Shown: piece after piece, positions 43,330-50,631 of the stretch | Position numbering within the stretch: position 1 is the stretch's first letter | How the letters are laid out: the number at the start of each line of letters is the position of its first letter | Origin: Gammaproteobacteria bacterium | GTDB lineage: Bacteria; Pseudomonadota; Gammaproteobacteria; Pseudomonadales; Azotimanducaceae | Assembly (NCBI GenBank): GCA_007694905.1 | Contig: REEU01000191.1 | Location: 1 to 64,000, forward strand | Length of the DNA stretch: 64,000 nt | Direction of reading: 5' to 3' | The notes under the pieces: model-generated | The model's input: the letters and a program-made list of their open reading frames with translations, nothing else | The model's database searches: none | Told to the model about the DNA's origin: nothing | Translations under genes and position numbers: made by a program

Positions 43330-44070
43330 GTGCCCGGACGCGCTTTGATTCCCCTGGCACTCTGCTTCGGCCTGTTGCTGGCGCCGGGGGCACAGGCCGA
43401 TGGGTTCCGGGCCGCGGTGGCTGAGCCTTTCATGGAGATGCATACGGGGCCAGGTCGGGGCTATCCCGTGTTCCATGTGTTGGATCGAGGGGAACACTTC
43501 GAAATCCTGGCGCGCCGGACCGACTGGTTCAGAATTCGGGGGCCGCGGGAACGTGTGGGCTGGGTGAGCCTGACACAGATGCGTCTCGCGACGACCACCG
43601 ATGGTCAGCCTCTGGATCTGGGCGAACCGGGTTCCACCGACTACTTCGATCGGCGCTGGGAGTCCGGGGTGATGCTCGGGGACTTCAGCGGCGGCGACAT
43701 CATCTCGCTTTACGGCAGTTATCTGCTCACGCGCAACCTGTCGGTGGAGCTCACCGGCAACGCGATCACCGGCAGATTCTCCGACGCCTGGATGGTCAAT
43801 GCTCATCTGGTCCATCAGCCGTTCCCGGAGTGGCGGGTCTCGCCTTTCGTATCGCTGGGTACCGGTGTGATCTGGATTAAGCCCCAGGCCAGATTGGCTG
43901 AAGCCGAACGACGCACGGATCAGGTCGCGAGCGTAGGCCTCGGACTGCGCATGCACTTGACGCGACGCTTCATGCTGCGCGCCGAGTACAGGAGCCATCT
44001 GATCTTCACCGACCGCAACGAAAATGAGGCAGTGGACGAATGGAAAGCAGGCTTCGCATTCTTTTTCTGA
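43330..44070 (+). CDS. exported SH3-like plus outer-membrane beta-barrel protein
   Basis: The 246-residue protein from GTG 43330 has a signal peptide (to about GAQA), a bacterial SH3-like domain (about 28-85: MHTGPGRGYPVFHVLDRGEH, then DWFRIRGPRERVGWVSLTQM) and a C-terminal beta-barrel ending FAFFF. SH3 domains often bind peptidoglycan, so the protein may link the outer membrane to the wall. Its end overlaps the next gene by 31 nt, and it follows the heme lipoprotein gene by 2 nt, tying the two loci together. Confidence 0.75.
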   Translation: MPGRALIPLALCFGLLLAPGAQADGFRAAVAEPFMEMHTGPGRGYPVFHVLDRGEHFEILARRTDWFRIRGPRERVGWVSLTQMRLATTTDGQPLDLGEPGSTDYFDRRWESGVMLGDFSGGDIISLYGSYLLTRNLSVELTGNAITGRFSDAWMVNAHLVHQPFPEWRVSPFVSLGTGVIWIKPQARLAEAERRTDQVASVGLGLRMHLTRRFMLRAEYRSHLIFTDRNENEAVDEWKAGFAFFF

Positions 44071-44705
44071 AAGGCATGCTGCTCGTCGCGGTCCTCGCCG
44101 GAGCGACGGGATGCAGCTCGCTCGGACGCGAGGTGGCGGAGGACGATCGCGGACCAGTCGTGGATCCTACGGTGGACCGGCGTGAGATTCGGCAGCCGCG
44201 CATCGATACCGAGAATTTCGAAATCGGCGTGTACGGCGGCTTCGTCAGCGTCGAGGACTTCGGCAGCAATGCAGGCTATGGCGTACGCCTCGCCTATCAC
44301 ATCAGCGAGTCACTGTTTGCAGAAGTCATGGCGGGTCAGAGCGATGCCGGCAGAACCAGCTTCGAGAATCTCAGCGGTGGTGCACCGCTGCTCACGGATT
44401 CAGAGCGGCGCTTCCGCTACTACGACTTGTCGATCGGTTACAACGTACTTCCCGGAGAGGTGTTCTTGAGTCGCAACCGCGCCTTCAACTCGGCGCTGTA
44501 TGTGCTGCTCGGTGCCGGGAACACCGAATTCGGGGGAGAGAACCTGTTCACCGTGAGTTTCGGCGCCGGTTATCGGGTCCTGCTGACCGATTGGCTCGCT
44601 GCTCATTTCCTCGTCCGTGATCGTATGTTTTCTACTGACCTGTTGGGTGACGACAAGATTGCGCACAACGTCGAATTCAGCCTGGGCCTGAGCTGGTTCT
44701 TCTGA
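44040..44705 (+). CDS. outer-membrane beta-barrel domain protein (myxobacterial-type)
   Basis: The 221-residue protein has a lipoprotein-like signal (LAGATGC, Cys25) followed by an eight-strand-type barrel: GVYGGFVSVEDFGSNAGYGV, a central YDLSIGYNVLPGEVFLS, and a terminal LGLSWFF. It fits the outer-membrane barrel family found beside AgmX/gliding-type genes in myxobacteria and gammaproteobacteria. Having both a lipobox and a barrel is odd. It overlaps the preceding SH3-barrel gene by 31 nt. Confidence 0.75.
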   Translation: MESRLRILFLKGMLLVAVLAGATGCSSLGREVAEDDRGPVVDPTVDRREIRQPRIDTENFEIGVYGGFVSVEDFGSNAGYGVRLAYHISESLFAEVMAGQSDAGRTSFENLSGGAPLLTDSERRFRYYDLSIGYNVLPGEVFLSRNRAFNSALYVLLGAGNTEFGGENLFTVSFGAGYRVLLTDWLAAHFLVRDRMFSTDLLGDDKIAHNVEFSLGLSWFF

Positions 44706-44740
44706 CCCGGCGGCCGCACGCTTACGAGGAGACTGTTCCG

Positions 44741-45241
44741 ATGATCAAGCATGCATGGCTACTGCTTGCTGCCGCGCTGTTCGCCGTGGCGGCGCAGGCT
44801 GGAGGGCCGAAGGTCGGCTCTCCCGCGCCTGACTTCACGCTGGAGAGCCGGTCTGGAGGAACGGTTGCGCTTAGCGATCTGAAGGGCGAAGTGGTGCTGC
44901 TCAACTTCTGGGCGACCTGGTGTCCGCCCTGCAGGCAGGAGATGCCGCTGCTGGACCAGATCTACGGACGCTATGAGGCGCTGGGTTTCACCCTGCTCGG
45001 TGTGAACGTGGAACAGGACAGCAACCTCGCGGATCGTTTCCTCGCGGATGTCCCGGTGAGTTTCCCCATCCTGCTGGATCCGCAGGAGCAGGTCAGCAAG
45101 CTGTATCAGGTTCCGGCCATGCCCACCACGGTGATCATCGATCGCCAGGGCATCGTTCGCTACATTCATTACGGGTTCCGGCCGGGTGACGAGCAGAAGG
45201 TTCAGGACGAGGTCAGGCGCCTGATCAGGGAACGATCATGA
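44741..45241 (+). CDS. TlpA-family periplasmic thioredoxin
   Basis: The 166-residue protein has a signal peptide (to AAQA) and a thioredoxin fold with active site FWATWCPPCRQEMP and cis-Pro in PAMPTTVIID. It is a membrane- or periplasm-located disulfide reductase of the TlpA/ResA kind. GAGGAG upstream supports the start. It overlaps the DUF4266 gene as ATGA, and may keep that protein's cysteines or heme-motif cysteines reduced. Confidence 0.92.
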   Translation: MIKHAWLLLAAALFAVAAQAGGPKVGSPAPDFTLESRSGGTVALSDLKGEVVLLNFWATWCPPCRQEMPLLDQIYGRYEALGFTLLGVNVEQDSNLADRFLADVPVSFPILLDPQEQVSKLYQVPAMPTTVIIDRQGIVRYIHYGFRPGDEQKVQDEVRRLIRERS

Positions 45242-45465
45242 GCCGGCAGAAACTGCTCGCCGTCGCCGCTGCAGCGCTGCTCATGGGTGGATGCGCGAGT
45301 GTCGATCCCTGGGTGAAGCCCTACGAGCGGGACCGTCTCGCCGATCCGATCATGAGCTTCGAGCGCGACCCCGTCATCGCCTCCCATCGTCGCCACGTGT
45401 TCGACGTACGGGAAGCTGCGCGCGGTGCCGCCGGCGGCTCTGGTGGCGGGTGCGGGTGCAACTGA
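45238..45465 (+). CDS. DUF4266 lipoprotein with Cys-rich tail
   Basis: The 75-residue protein has a lipobox (LMGGC, Cys19), then the DUF4266 core VDPWVKPYERDRLADPIMSF and HVFDVREAARGAAGGS, ending in a Gly-rich GGGCGCN tail with two cysteines. The tail suggests metal binding or a thiol switch. DUF4266 genes are typically found with DUF3570, TlpA and ApbE genes, as here. It overlaps the tlpA-like gene by 4 nt and leads into the DUF3570 gene one base after its stop. Function unknown. Confidence 0.85.
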   Translation: MSRQKLLAVAAAALLMGGCASVDPWVKPYERDRLADPIMSFERDPVIASHRRHVFDVREAARGAAGGSGGGCGCN

Positions 45466-45466
45466 C

Positions 45467-46615
45467 ATGATGCTCCGGTCTTACAAGGGTGCTGTGGTTG
45501 CGATCGTGCTGGCCCTGGCGCTGCTGACGCCGACGCTGTCTGCACAGGTTCTTCCTGATGACCGGCTGGATCTTCTGTATCACTTCTACGAGGGTGGCGG
45601 GATGACCATCCAGGGGCCGTCACTGCTGGCACGCAAGCAGATCGGCTCCAGCGTCTCGGTCTCTGCGAGTTACACGGTGGACTCCATCAGCGGCGCGTCC
45701 ATCGACGTGGTGACCACGGCCAGTCCTTACACGGAGAAGCGTACGGAGATCAGCGCCGGCGTGGACTATCTCCGCGGCAGCACTCTGCTGGGCTTCACCT
45801 ACACCAACAGCGACGAAAAGGATTACACCGCCAACACCTTCGGCGTCAGTGTCAGCCAGGAGATTTTCGGCGGCATGACGACGGTCAGCATGGGTTATGT
45901 CCGCGGCTTCGATGAGGTGGGACGCAGCGACAACCCTGACTTCTCTGCGGACGTCGATCGTCATGCGTGGCGTCTCGGTCTGACGCAGGTTCTGACCCGT
46001 AATCTCATTGCGGAGGTTGCGTTCGAGACGATCAGCGATGAGGGTTTTCTGAACCTTCCCTATCGCCAGGTGCGTTTCCTCGATCCGGATTCCGCCACCG
46101 GATTTTCCTGGGAGCCTGAGGTCTATCCGAACACCCGGACGAGCAATGCCATCGCGCTGCGCAGTCGGTTGCATCTGCCATTCCGCGCGGCCCTGCAGAC
46201 GGACTACCGCTACTACGCGGACAGCTGGGACATCGATGCCCACACTGCGGAGATCGGCTACACCCATGGCGTGCTGGATCGATGGACCCTCGACGTGGGC
46301 TATCGCTACTACCGCCAGAGCGGCGCGGAGTTCTTCTCCGATCTGTTTCCGTTCCGGGAGTCCCAGAACTTCCGTGGCCGTTGGAAGGAGATCAGCGCCT
46401 TCGACAGCCATGCGTTCCGGGTGGGCGTGAATTACGAGTTCATGGCAGAGCGTCGCGGCTTTTTGGAACGCAGTGCCGTAGGGCTTTCCTTCGAGCGGAT
46501 CCTCTATGACTACCGCGACTTCCGTGACGTCCGCATCGATGCTGATCCCGGTGAAGAGCCGACCTACAGCTTCGAAGCGAACGTGATCCAGTTCATGTTG
46601 TCGGTGTGGTTCTGA
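45467..46615 (+). CDS. DUF3570 outer-membrane barrel with flavinylation motif
   Basis: The 382-residue protein from ATG 45467 has a signal peptide (to about LSAQ) and an alternating beta-strand body ending FMLSVWF, typical of an outer-membrane barrel. Residues 72-78 read DSISGAS, matching the D-x-x-(S/T)-G-A-(S/T) motif to which ApbE enzymes attach FMN, with Ser78 the predicted acceptor. An apbE gene follows 10 nt downstream. If modified, this is an outer-membrane flavoprotein. The motif is visible; its flavinylation is inference. Confidence 0.8.
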   Translation: MMLRSYKGAVVAIVLALALLTPTLSAQVLPDDRLDLLYHFYEGGGMTIQGPSLLARKQIGSSVSVSASYTVDSISGASIDVVTTASPYTEKRTEISAGVDYLRGSTLLGFTYTNSDEKDYTANTFGVSVSQEIFGGMTTVSMGYVRGFDEVGRSDNPDFSADVDRHAWRLGLTQVLTRNLIAEVAFETISDEGFLNLPYRQVRFLDPDSATGFSWEPEVYPNTRTSNAIALRSRLHLPFRAALQTDYRYYADSWDIDAHTAEIGYTHGVLDRWTLDVGYRYYRQSGAEFFSDLFPFRESQNFRGRWKEISAFDSHAFRVGVNYEFMAERRGFLERSAVGLSFERILYDYRDFRDVRIDADPGEEPTYSFEANVIQFMLSVWF

Positions 46616-46625
46616 TGAGGGCGGC

Positions 46626-47618
46626 GTGAGCGGGTCACCGCAGAGGGCGAATGTCTGGCAGGGTCTGGCCCTGTGCGCACTGCTGCTCGCCTCGGGATTC
46701 GTGAGTGCCGCCTGGCACGGCGACGAGCAGGCCAAGATGGGCACACGCATCGTGGTTCAGCTCTGGCATCCCGATGCCGAAGAGGGCAAACGGCTGGTCG
46801 CTGCGGCCATGGCCGAGTTCGATCGTATCGAAGCGCTCATGAGCACCTACCGCGAGGACTCTGAGATCTCGCGGGTCAATCGTTACGCAGCCGAGCGGCC
46901 GATTCCCGTCTCCGAGGAGCTCTACGACATCGTCCGGCAGTCCATCGCGATGTCGCGCCTCACTCAGGGCGCCTTCGACATCACCTACGAGAGCGTCGGC
47001 TACCTGTATGCGTTCCGGGAGCGGCAGGCGCCGACGGATGCACAGGTGGATGCTCGACTCGACGCCATCGACTACCACCACCTGCTGCTGGATCCCGAAG
47101 CCCGCAGCATCGCCTTCGCGATGGAGGGCGTGCGCATCAATCTCGGCGGAATCGGCAAGGGTTATGCGTGTGATCGAGCCGTCGATCTCATTCGGCAGGC
47201 AGGTGTGGAGCATGCGCTCGTCAGTGCCGGCGGCGACACGCGCCTGCTGGGCGACCGCCGGGGGCAACCCTGGGTCGTCGGTATTCGCGATCCCGATGAC
47301 GCGGACGCCGTGGTGACCCGACTCGCCCTGGTGGACGAAGCCATTTCCACCTCGGGCGACTACGAGCGCTATTTCGAAGACGACGGCGTGCGTTATCACC
47401 ACATTCTCGACCCCGCGACAGGTCGGCCCTCCGAGGGAGTCCGCAGCGTCACCATCATAGGTCCCGACGGCACCCGAACGGATGCGCTGTCGACCAGCGT
47501 CTTCGTCATGGGCGCGGACGCCGGGCTCGAACTCATCGAGCGGCTTCCGGACTACGAAGCCATCGTCATCGACAGCACGCGCGGCGTTCGGGTGTCCGGA
47601 GGACTTGCACCGCCGTAG
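46626..47618 (+). CDS. apbE: ApbE FAD:protein FMN transferase
   Basis: The 330-residue exported protein (signal to about VSAAW) has the ApbE hallmarks: KMGTRIVVQLW, MSTYREDSEISRVNR, INLGGIGKGYACDRAVDLIR, VSAGGDTRLLGDR, and HHILDPATGRPSEGVRSVT with the metal-binding TDALSTSVFVMG. It transfers FMN from FAD to Ser/Thr of a target in the periplasm. The start is a GTG at 46626. Its obvious substrate candidate is the DUF3570 barrel encoded just upstream. Confidence 0.93.
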   Translation: MSGSPQRANVWQGLALCALLLASGFVSAAWHGDEQAKMGTRIVVQLWHPDAEEGKRLVAAAMAEFDRIEALMSTYREDSEISRVNRYAAERPIPVSEELYDIVRQSIAMSRLTQGAFDITYESVGYLYAFRERQAPTDAQVDARLDAIDYHHLLLDPEARSIAFAMEGVRINLGGIGKGYACDRAVDLIRQAGVEHALVSAGGDTRLLGDRRGQPWVVGIRDPDDADAVVTRLALVDEAISTSGDYERYFEDDGVRYHHILDPATGRPSEGVRSVTIIGPDGTRTDALSTSVFVMGADAGLELIERLPDYEAIVIDSTRGVRVSGGLAPP

Positions 47619-47650
47619 CAATGACAGGGGGGCTTGTGAGCACGATGGAC

Positions 47651-47693
47651 GTGACGCGCGTCACAAGCGCTATCGGACAGCGTTACCTATATT
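47651..47693 (+). promoter_or_regulatory. CRP/Vfr-type site and internal promoter
   Basis: GTGACGCGCGTCAC at 47651-47664 is a perfect palindrome matching the CRP core GTGA-N6-TCAC, flanked by a CACAA arm. TATATT at 47688-47693 is a good -10. With a start point near 47700 the site is centred at about -42, the class II activator position. It lies in the 125-bp gap between apbE and the thioredoxin-like gene. Confidence 0.5.
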
Positions 47694-47743
47694 GAATGAG
47701 AGGCCGGCAGCGTGCCGGCGCCACGCCGCAAGGACAGGTTCGA

Positions 47744-48226
47744 ATGGCCTCCGAGGCTTGCAGAAAAGGGCTCGGCCTCTTGCTGATGCTCGCCGCCATC
47801 GCAGGCGGGGCCGCTCCGCCTGCGCCGGATTTTGCCCTGCGATCCGCAGACGGGCACAACGTGCGCCTGTCCGAGTTCCGCGGCCAGGTCCTCGTCGTCG
47901 CGTTCTGGTCATCCCGCTGTGCGGACTGCGATCGGCATGTCGAGCACCTCGATGCGCTGACCCAGCGCCTGTATGAAAGGGGCGTACGTCTGCTGGTCGT
48001 GAGCATCGATCGTGAACCGAACGCAGCCCGGGAGCGGGCTGCTCGACTGCAGGCACCGATACTGTTGGACATGGAGCGCGAGGTTGCGCGCCTCTACGAC
48101 ATCGGGCGTCTACCGGTGGTCCACTTCGTCGACTACCACGGACGCTTGCGGGACGTCGAAGCGACGACTAACGGGCGGGAGCTGACGCGGTACGAACCCA
48201 CCCTGCTGGCCCTTCTGGACGAGTGA
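47744..48226 (+). CDS. exported thioredoxin-like (AhpC/TSA-Redoxin) protein
   Basis: The 160-residue protein from ATG 47744 (AAGGACAGG upstream) has a signal peptide (to about GGAAP) and a TlpA/redoxin-type fold: VLVVAFWSSRCADCDRHVEH with a CxxC (CADC), and cis-Pro in GRLPVVHFVD. It likely acts on disulfides in the periplasm and is a second redox partner of this locus, distinct from the WCPPC protein. It is the first gene after the internal CRP-type promoter. Confidence 0.85.
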   Translation: MASEACRKGLGLLLMLAAIAGGAAPPAPDFALRSADGHNVRLSEFRGQVLVVAFWSSRCADCDRHVEHLDALTQRLYERGVRLLVVSIDREPNAARERAARLQAPILLDMEREVARLYDIGRLPVVHFVDYHGRLRDVEATTNGRELTRYEPTLLALLDE

Positions 48227-48236
48227 GCACAGACCC

Positions 48237-48752
48237 ATGGACATGAAACGATTGCTGATGGCCGTGTTGCTCGCGGCGTCGCTGGGCGCCGGGCCCCTGG
48301 CCGCAGAGCAAAGCCTGGACACCCGCATGCAGGATCTCAGGCAGGAGATCCTGCACTTGAACCGGGAGTTGTTCATGTTGGAAGAGGATCTGCTCTTTCC
48401 GGCCAACACCCAGGTCGCCGTGTTCCTGTCCATGGACGTGGGCGAGTTCTTTGCGCTGGACTCGGTGGAGCTGAAACTCAACGATCGCGTGGTCAAGCGT
48501 TATCTCTACACGCCGCGCGAAGTCGAAGCCTTGCTTCGTGGGGGTGTGCAGCAGCTTTACCTCGGCAACCTGCGCAGCGGTTCCCATGAACTCGTTGCCG
48601 TATTCACCGGTAAGGGGCCTCATGATCGCGACTACCGTCGGGCAACCAGCCTGAACTTCGAGAAGGGCATTGGTGCCCAGTTCGTCGAGCTGAAGATTTC
48701 CGATCGCGTCAGCCGGCAGCAGCCCGAGTTCCTGGTCCGGGAGTGGGATTAG
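48237..48752 (+). CDS. exported protein of the AgmX/ExbBD cluster, unknown family
   Basis: The 171-residue protein has a signal peptide (to about GPLAAEQ), a short coiled-coil-like helix (RMQDLRQEILHLNRELFMLE) and a beta-rich domain (VAVFLSMDVGEFFALDSVEL, then GNLRSGSHELVAVFTGKG). I do not recognise it. It starts 10 nt after the thioredoxin-like gene and is followed 4 nt later by the TPR gene. The helix may mediate oligomerisation. An ATG at 48243 is an alternative start. Confidence 0.65.
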   Translation: MDMKRLLMAVLLAASLGAGPLAAEQSLDTRMQDLRQEILHLNRELFMLEEDLLFPANTQVAVFLSMDVGEFFALDSVELKLNDRVVKRYLYTPREVEALLRGGVQQLYLGNLRSGSHELVAVFTGKGPHDRDYRRATSLNFEKGIGAQFVELKISDRVSRQQPEFLVREWD

Positions 48753-48756
48753 TCCC

Positions 48757-50631
48757 GTGACACCACGCTTGCGCTGCTTCCTTGCCATGGTCGTCACTGC
48801 TTCAGCCTTGATGCAGGCAACCGCCTGGGCTCAGGAACTGGCGGCGGGAGAAGTGCGGGACCTGCATTTCGGCGAAGCACTGTTTCATTTCTATCAGGAT
48901 GACTATTTCACCTCCCTGAGCAGGCTGCTCATGGCGCAGGAGGCGGGTCGCATCGTTCATCATCGTGACGATGCGGAGCTGCTCGCCGGTGGCTTGTACC
49001 TGCAGTTCGGCATGTACGACGAGGCGGAGCGTGCGTTCCGGAAACTGTTGGATGAACGCAGTGATCCGGCGCTTCACGATCGCGTGTGGTTCCAGCTCGG
49101 TCGCGCACATTATCGGCAGGGCAAGCACGAGGCCGCCCTGAGGGCGCTGCAGCGGGTCGAGGGCCGTCTGGCCGGCTACGCGGCGGCCGAGCTGCCACTG
49201 TTGAAGGCTCAGAGCAGCATGGCACTGGGACGTTACGCATCGGCCGCAGCGCTGCTGGAGAACTGGCAGGGTCCGGCGGACTGGTTGCCCTTCATGCGTT
49301 ACAACCTGGGTGTAGCGTTGATTCGCAGCGGTGACGAGAACGCAGGGATCGCACAGCTGGAAGCGCTGGGGCGGACGCCGGCCCGCGACGAGGAAGACAA
49401 GGCGCTTCGCGACCGTGCCAACCTGGCGCTTGGCTATACCTGGCTGCAGCAATCCGAGCCCGGGCGCGCGCTGGACGCATTACAACGGGTTCGTCTCGAG
49501 GGTGCGAGTGCCAACCGTGCGCTGTTGGGCGTGGGTTGGGCCCGGACAGCGATGGACGACCATGCAGGTGCGCTGGTGCCATGGCAGGCCCTGTGGACGC
49601 GGGACCGGCTCGATGGCGCCGTGCAGGAGTCGCTGCTTGCGGTCCCTTACGCGCTTGCGCGCCTGGACGAGGATCAGCAAGCGGTGCACGCCTACGAGCG
49701 TGCGCTGGCAGCCTTTGACGACGAGATCCGCCACCTCGACGAGGTCATGAACGCTGCGAAGGCGGGGGAACTGGTCGACGCGTTGCTTCTGGCGGACGAC
49801 TCTGAGCGTGCCCGCTGGCACTGGCAGCTCGACGAGCTCCCTGTATCACCAGAGTCGCGCTATCTCCATGCGCTGATTGCGAGTCATGGTTTTCAACAGG
49901 GGCTGGGACACTATCGCGATCTGCTGGCGCTCGGTCGGCATCTCGACGAGTGGCACGAGCGCCTCGAGACCTTCGGTCATATGGTCGAGGCACAGATGCT
50001 CGCTGCACAGCAGCGCGCGCCGGTGATCGATGCCCGTATCGATGCGATTGACGTCGAATCATTGATCGCGCGTCGTGACGAGCTTGCCGCTCGGATCGAG
50101 GACATCGCGCGGGAGCGTGATGTGGTCGGCCTCGGCAACGACGAGGAGCTCGAGTTCTGGAACCTGCTCGAGGAGCTGGAATCCGGTCCGGCGCTTGCCG
50201 CCGCTCCGGAAGAGGCGCGTGAACGTCATCGTCTGCTGCGGGGACATCTGCTGTGGCAGATGGATCGAGACTACTCTTATCGCATTTGGCAGCAGCAACG
50301 AGCCCTCACCGAACTCGACGGGCATCTGGAAGAAGTCGCACCCCGGCTGCAGCGTGTCATGGAGATTCGCGCTGCGCGGCCGCAGGAACTCGAGGCGTTG
50401 GCCGAGCGCATCGATGCACTCAGTCCGCGCATCGATGTGCTCAGGGACCAGGTCGCGCTGCTGCGGACGGAGCAGGGGGCGGTGTTGCACGCCATGGCGA
50501 TGAACTGGCTCGAGGCGCAGCAGCAACGTCTGGTGGCCTATCAGGTCCAGGCGCGCTTTGCCCTGGCGACGCTGTATGACCGGGCTGCGACCGCGGCCCG
50601 GCCATCCCCGGTTGTGGAGCCGGGCTCATGA
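48757..50631 (+). CDS. exported TPR-repeat protein
   Basis: The 624-residue protein has a signal peptide (to about TAWAQE) and at least six TPR-like units in the first 350 residues (GEALFHFYQDDYFTSLSRLL, YLQFGMYDEAERAFRKLL, VWFQLGRAHYRQGKHEAALR). A long helical C-terminal half follows, with a coiled-coil-like stretch near 430-570. It is likely a periplasmic scaffold around the ExbBD/TonB-like motor. The GTG start at 48757 lies 4 nt after the previous stop; it overlaps the next gene by ATGA. Confidence 0.8.
   Translation: MTPRLRCFLAMVVTASALMQATAWAQELAAGEVRDLHFGEALFHFYQDDYFTSLSRLLMAQEAGRIVHHRDDAELLAGGLYLQFGMYDEAERAFRKLLDERSDPALHDRVWFQLGRAHYRQGKHEAALRALQRVEGRLAGYAAAELPLLKAQSSMALGRYASAAALLENWQGPADWLPFMRYNLGVALIRSGDENAGIAQLEALGRTPARDEEDKALRDRANLALGYTWLQQSEPGRALDALQRVRLEGASANRALLGVGWARTAMDDHAGALVPWQALWTRDRLDGAVQESLLAVPYALARLDEDQQAVHAYERALAAFDDEIRHLDEVMNAAKAGELVDALLLADDSERARWHWQLDELPVSPESRYLHALIASHGFQQGLGHYRDLLALGRHLDEWHERLETFGHMVEAQMLAAQQRAPVIDARIDAIDVESLIARRDELAARIEDIARERDVVGLGNDEELEFWNLLEELESGPALAAAPEEARERHRLLRGHLLWQMDRDYSYRIWQQQRALTELDGHLEEVAPRLQRVMEIRAARPQELEALAERIDALSPRIDVLRDQVALLRTEQGAVLHAMAMNWLEAQQQRLVAYQVQARFALATLYDRAATAARPSPVVEPGS

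Noticed and set aside
41231-43393. 720-codon minus-strand frame opposite the PD40/heme lipoprotein
   Set aside because: Arg/His-rich shadow without motifs; the plus strand has lipobox, repeats and heme sites.
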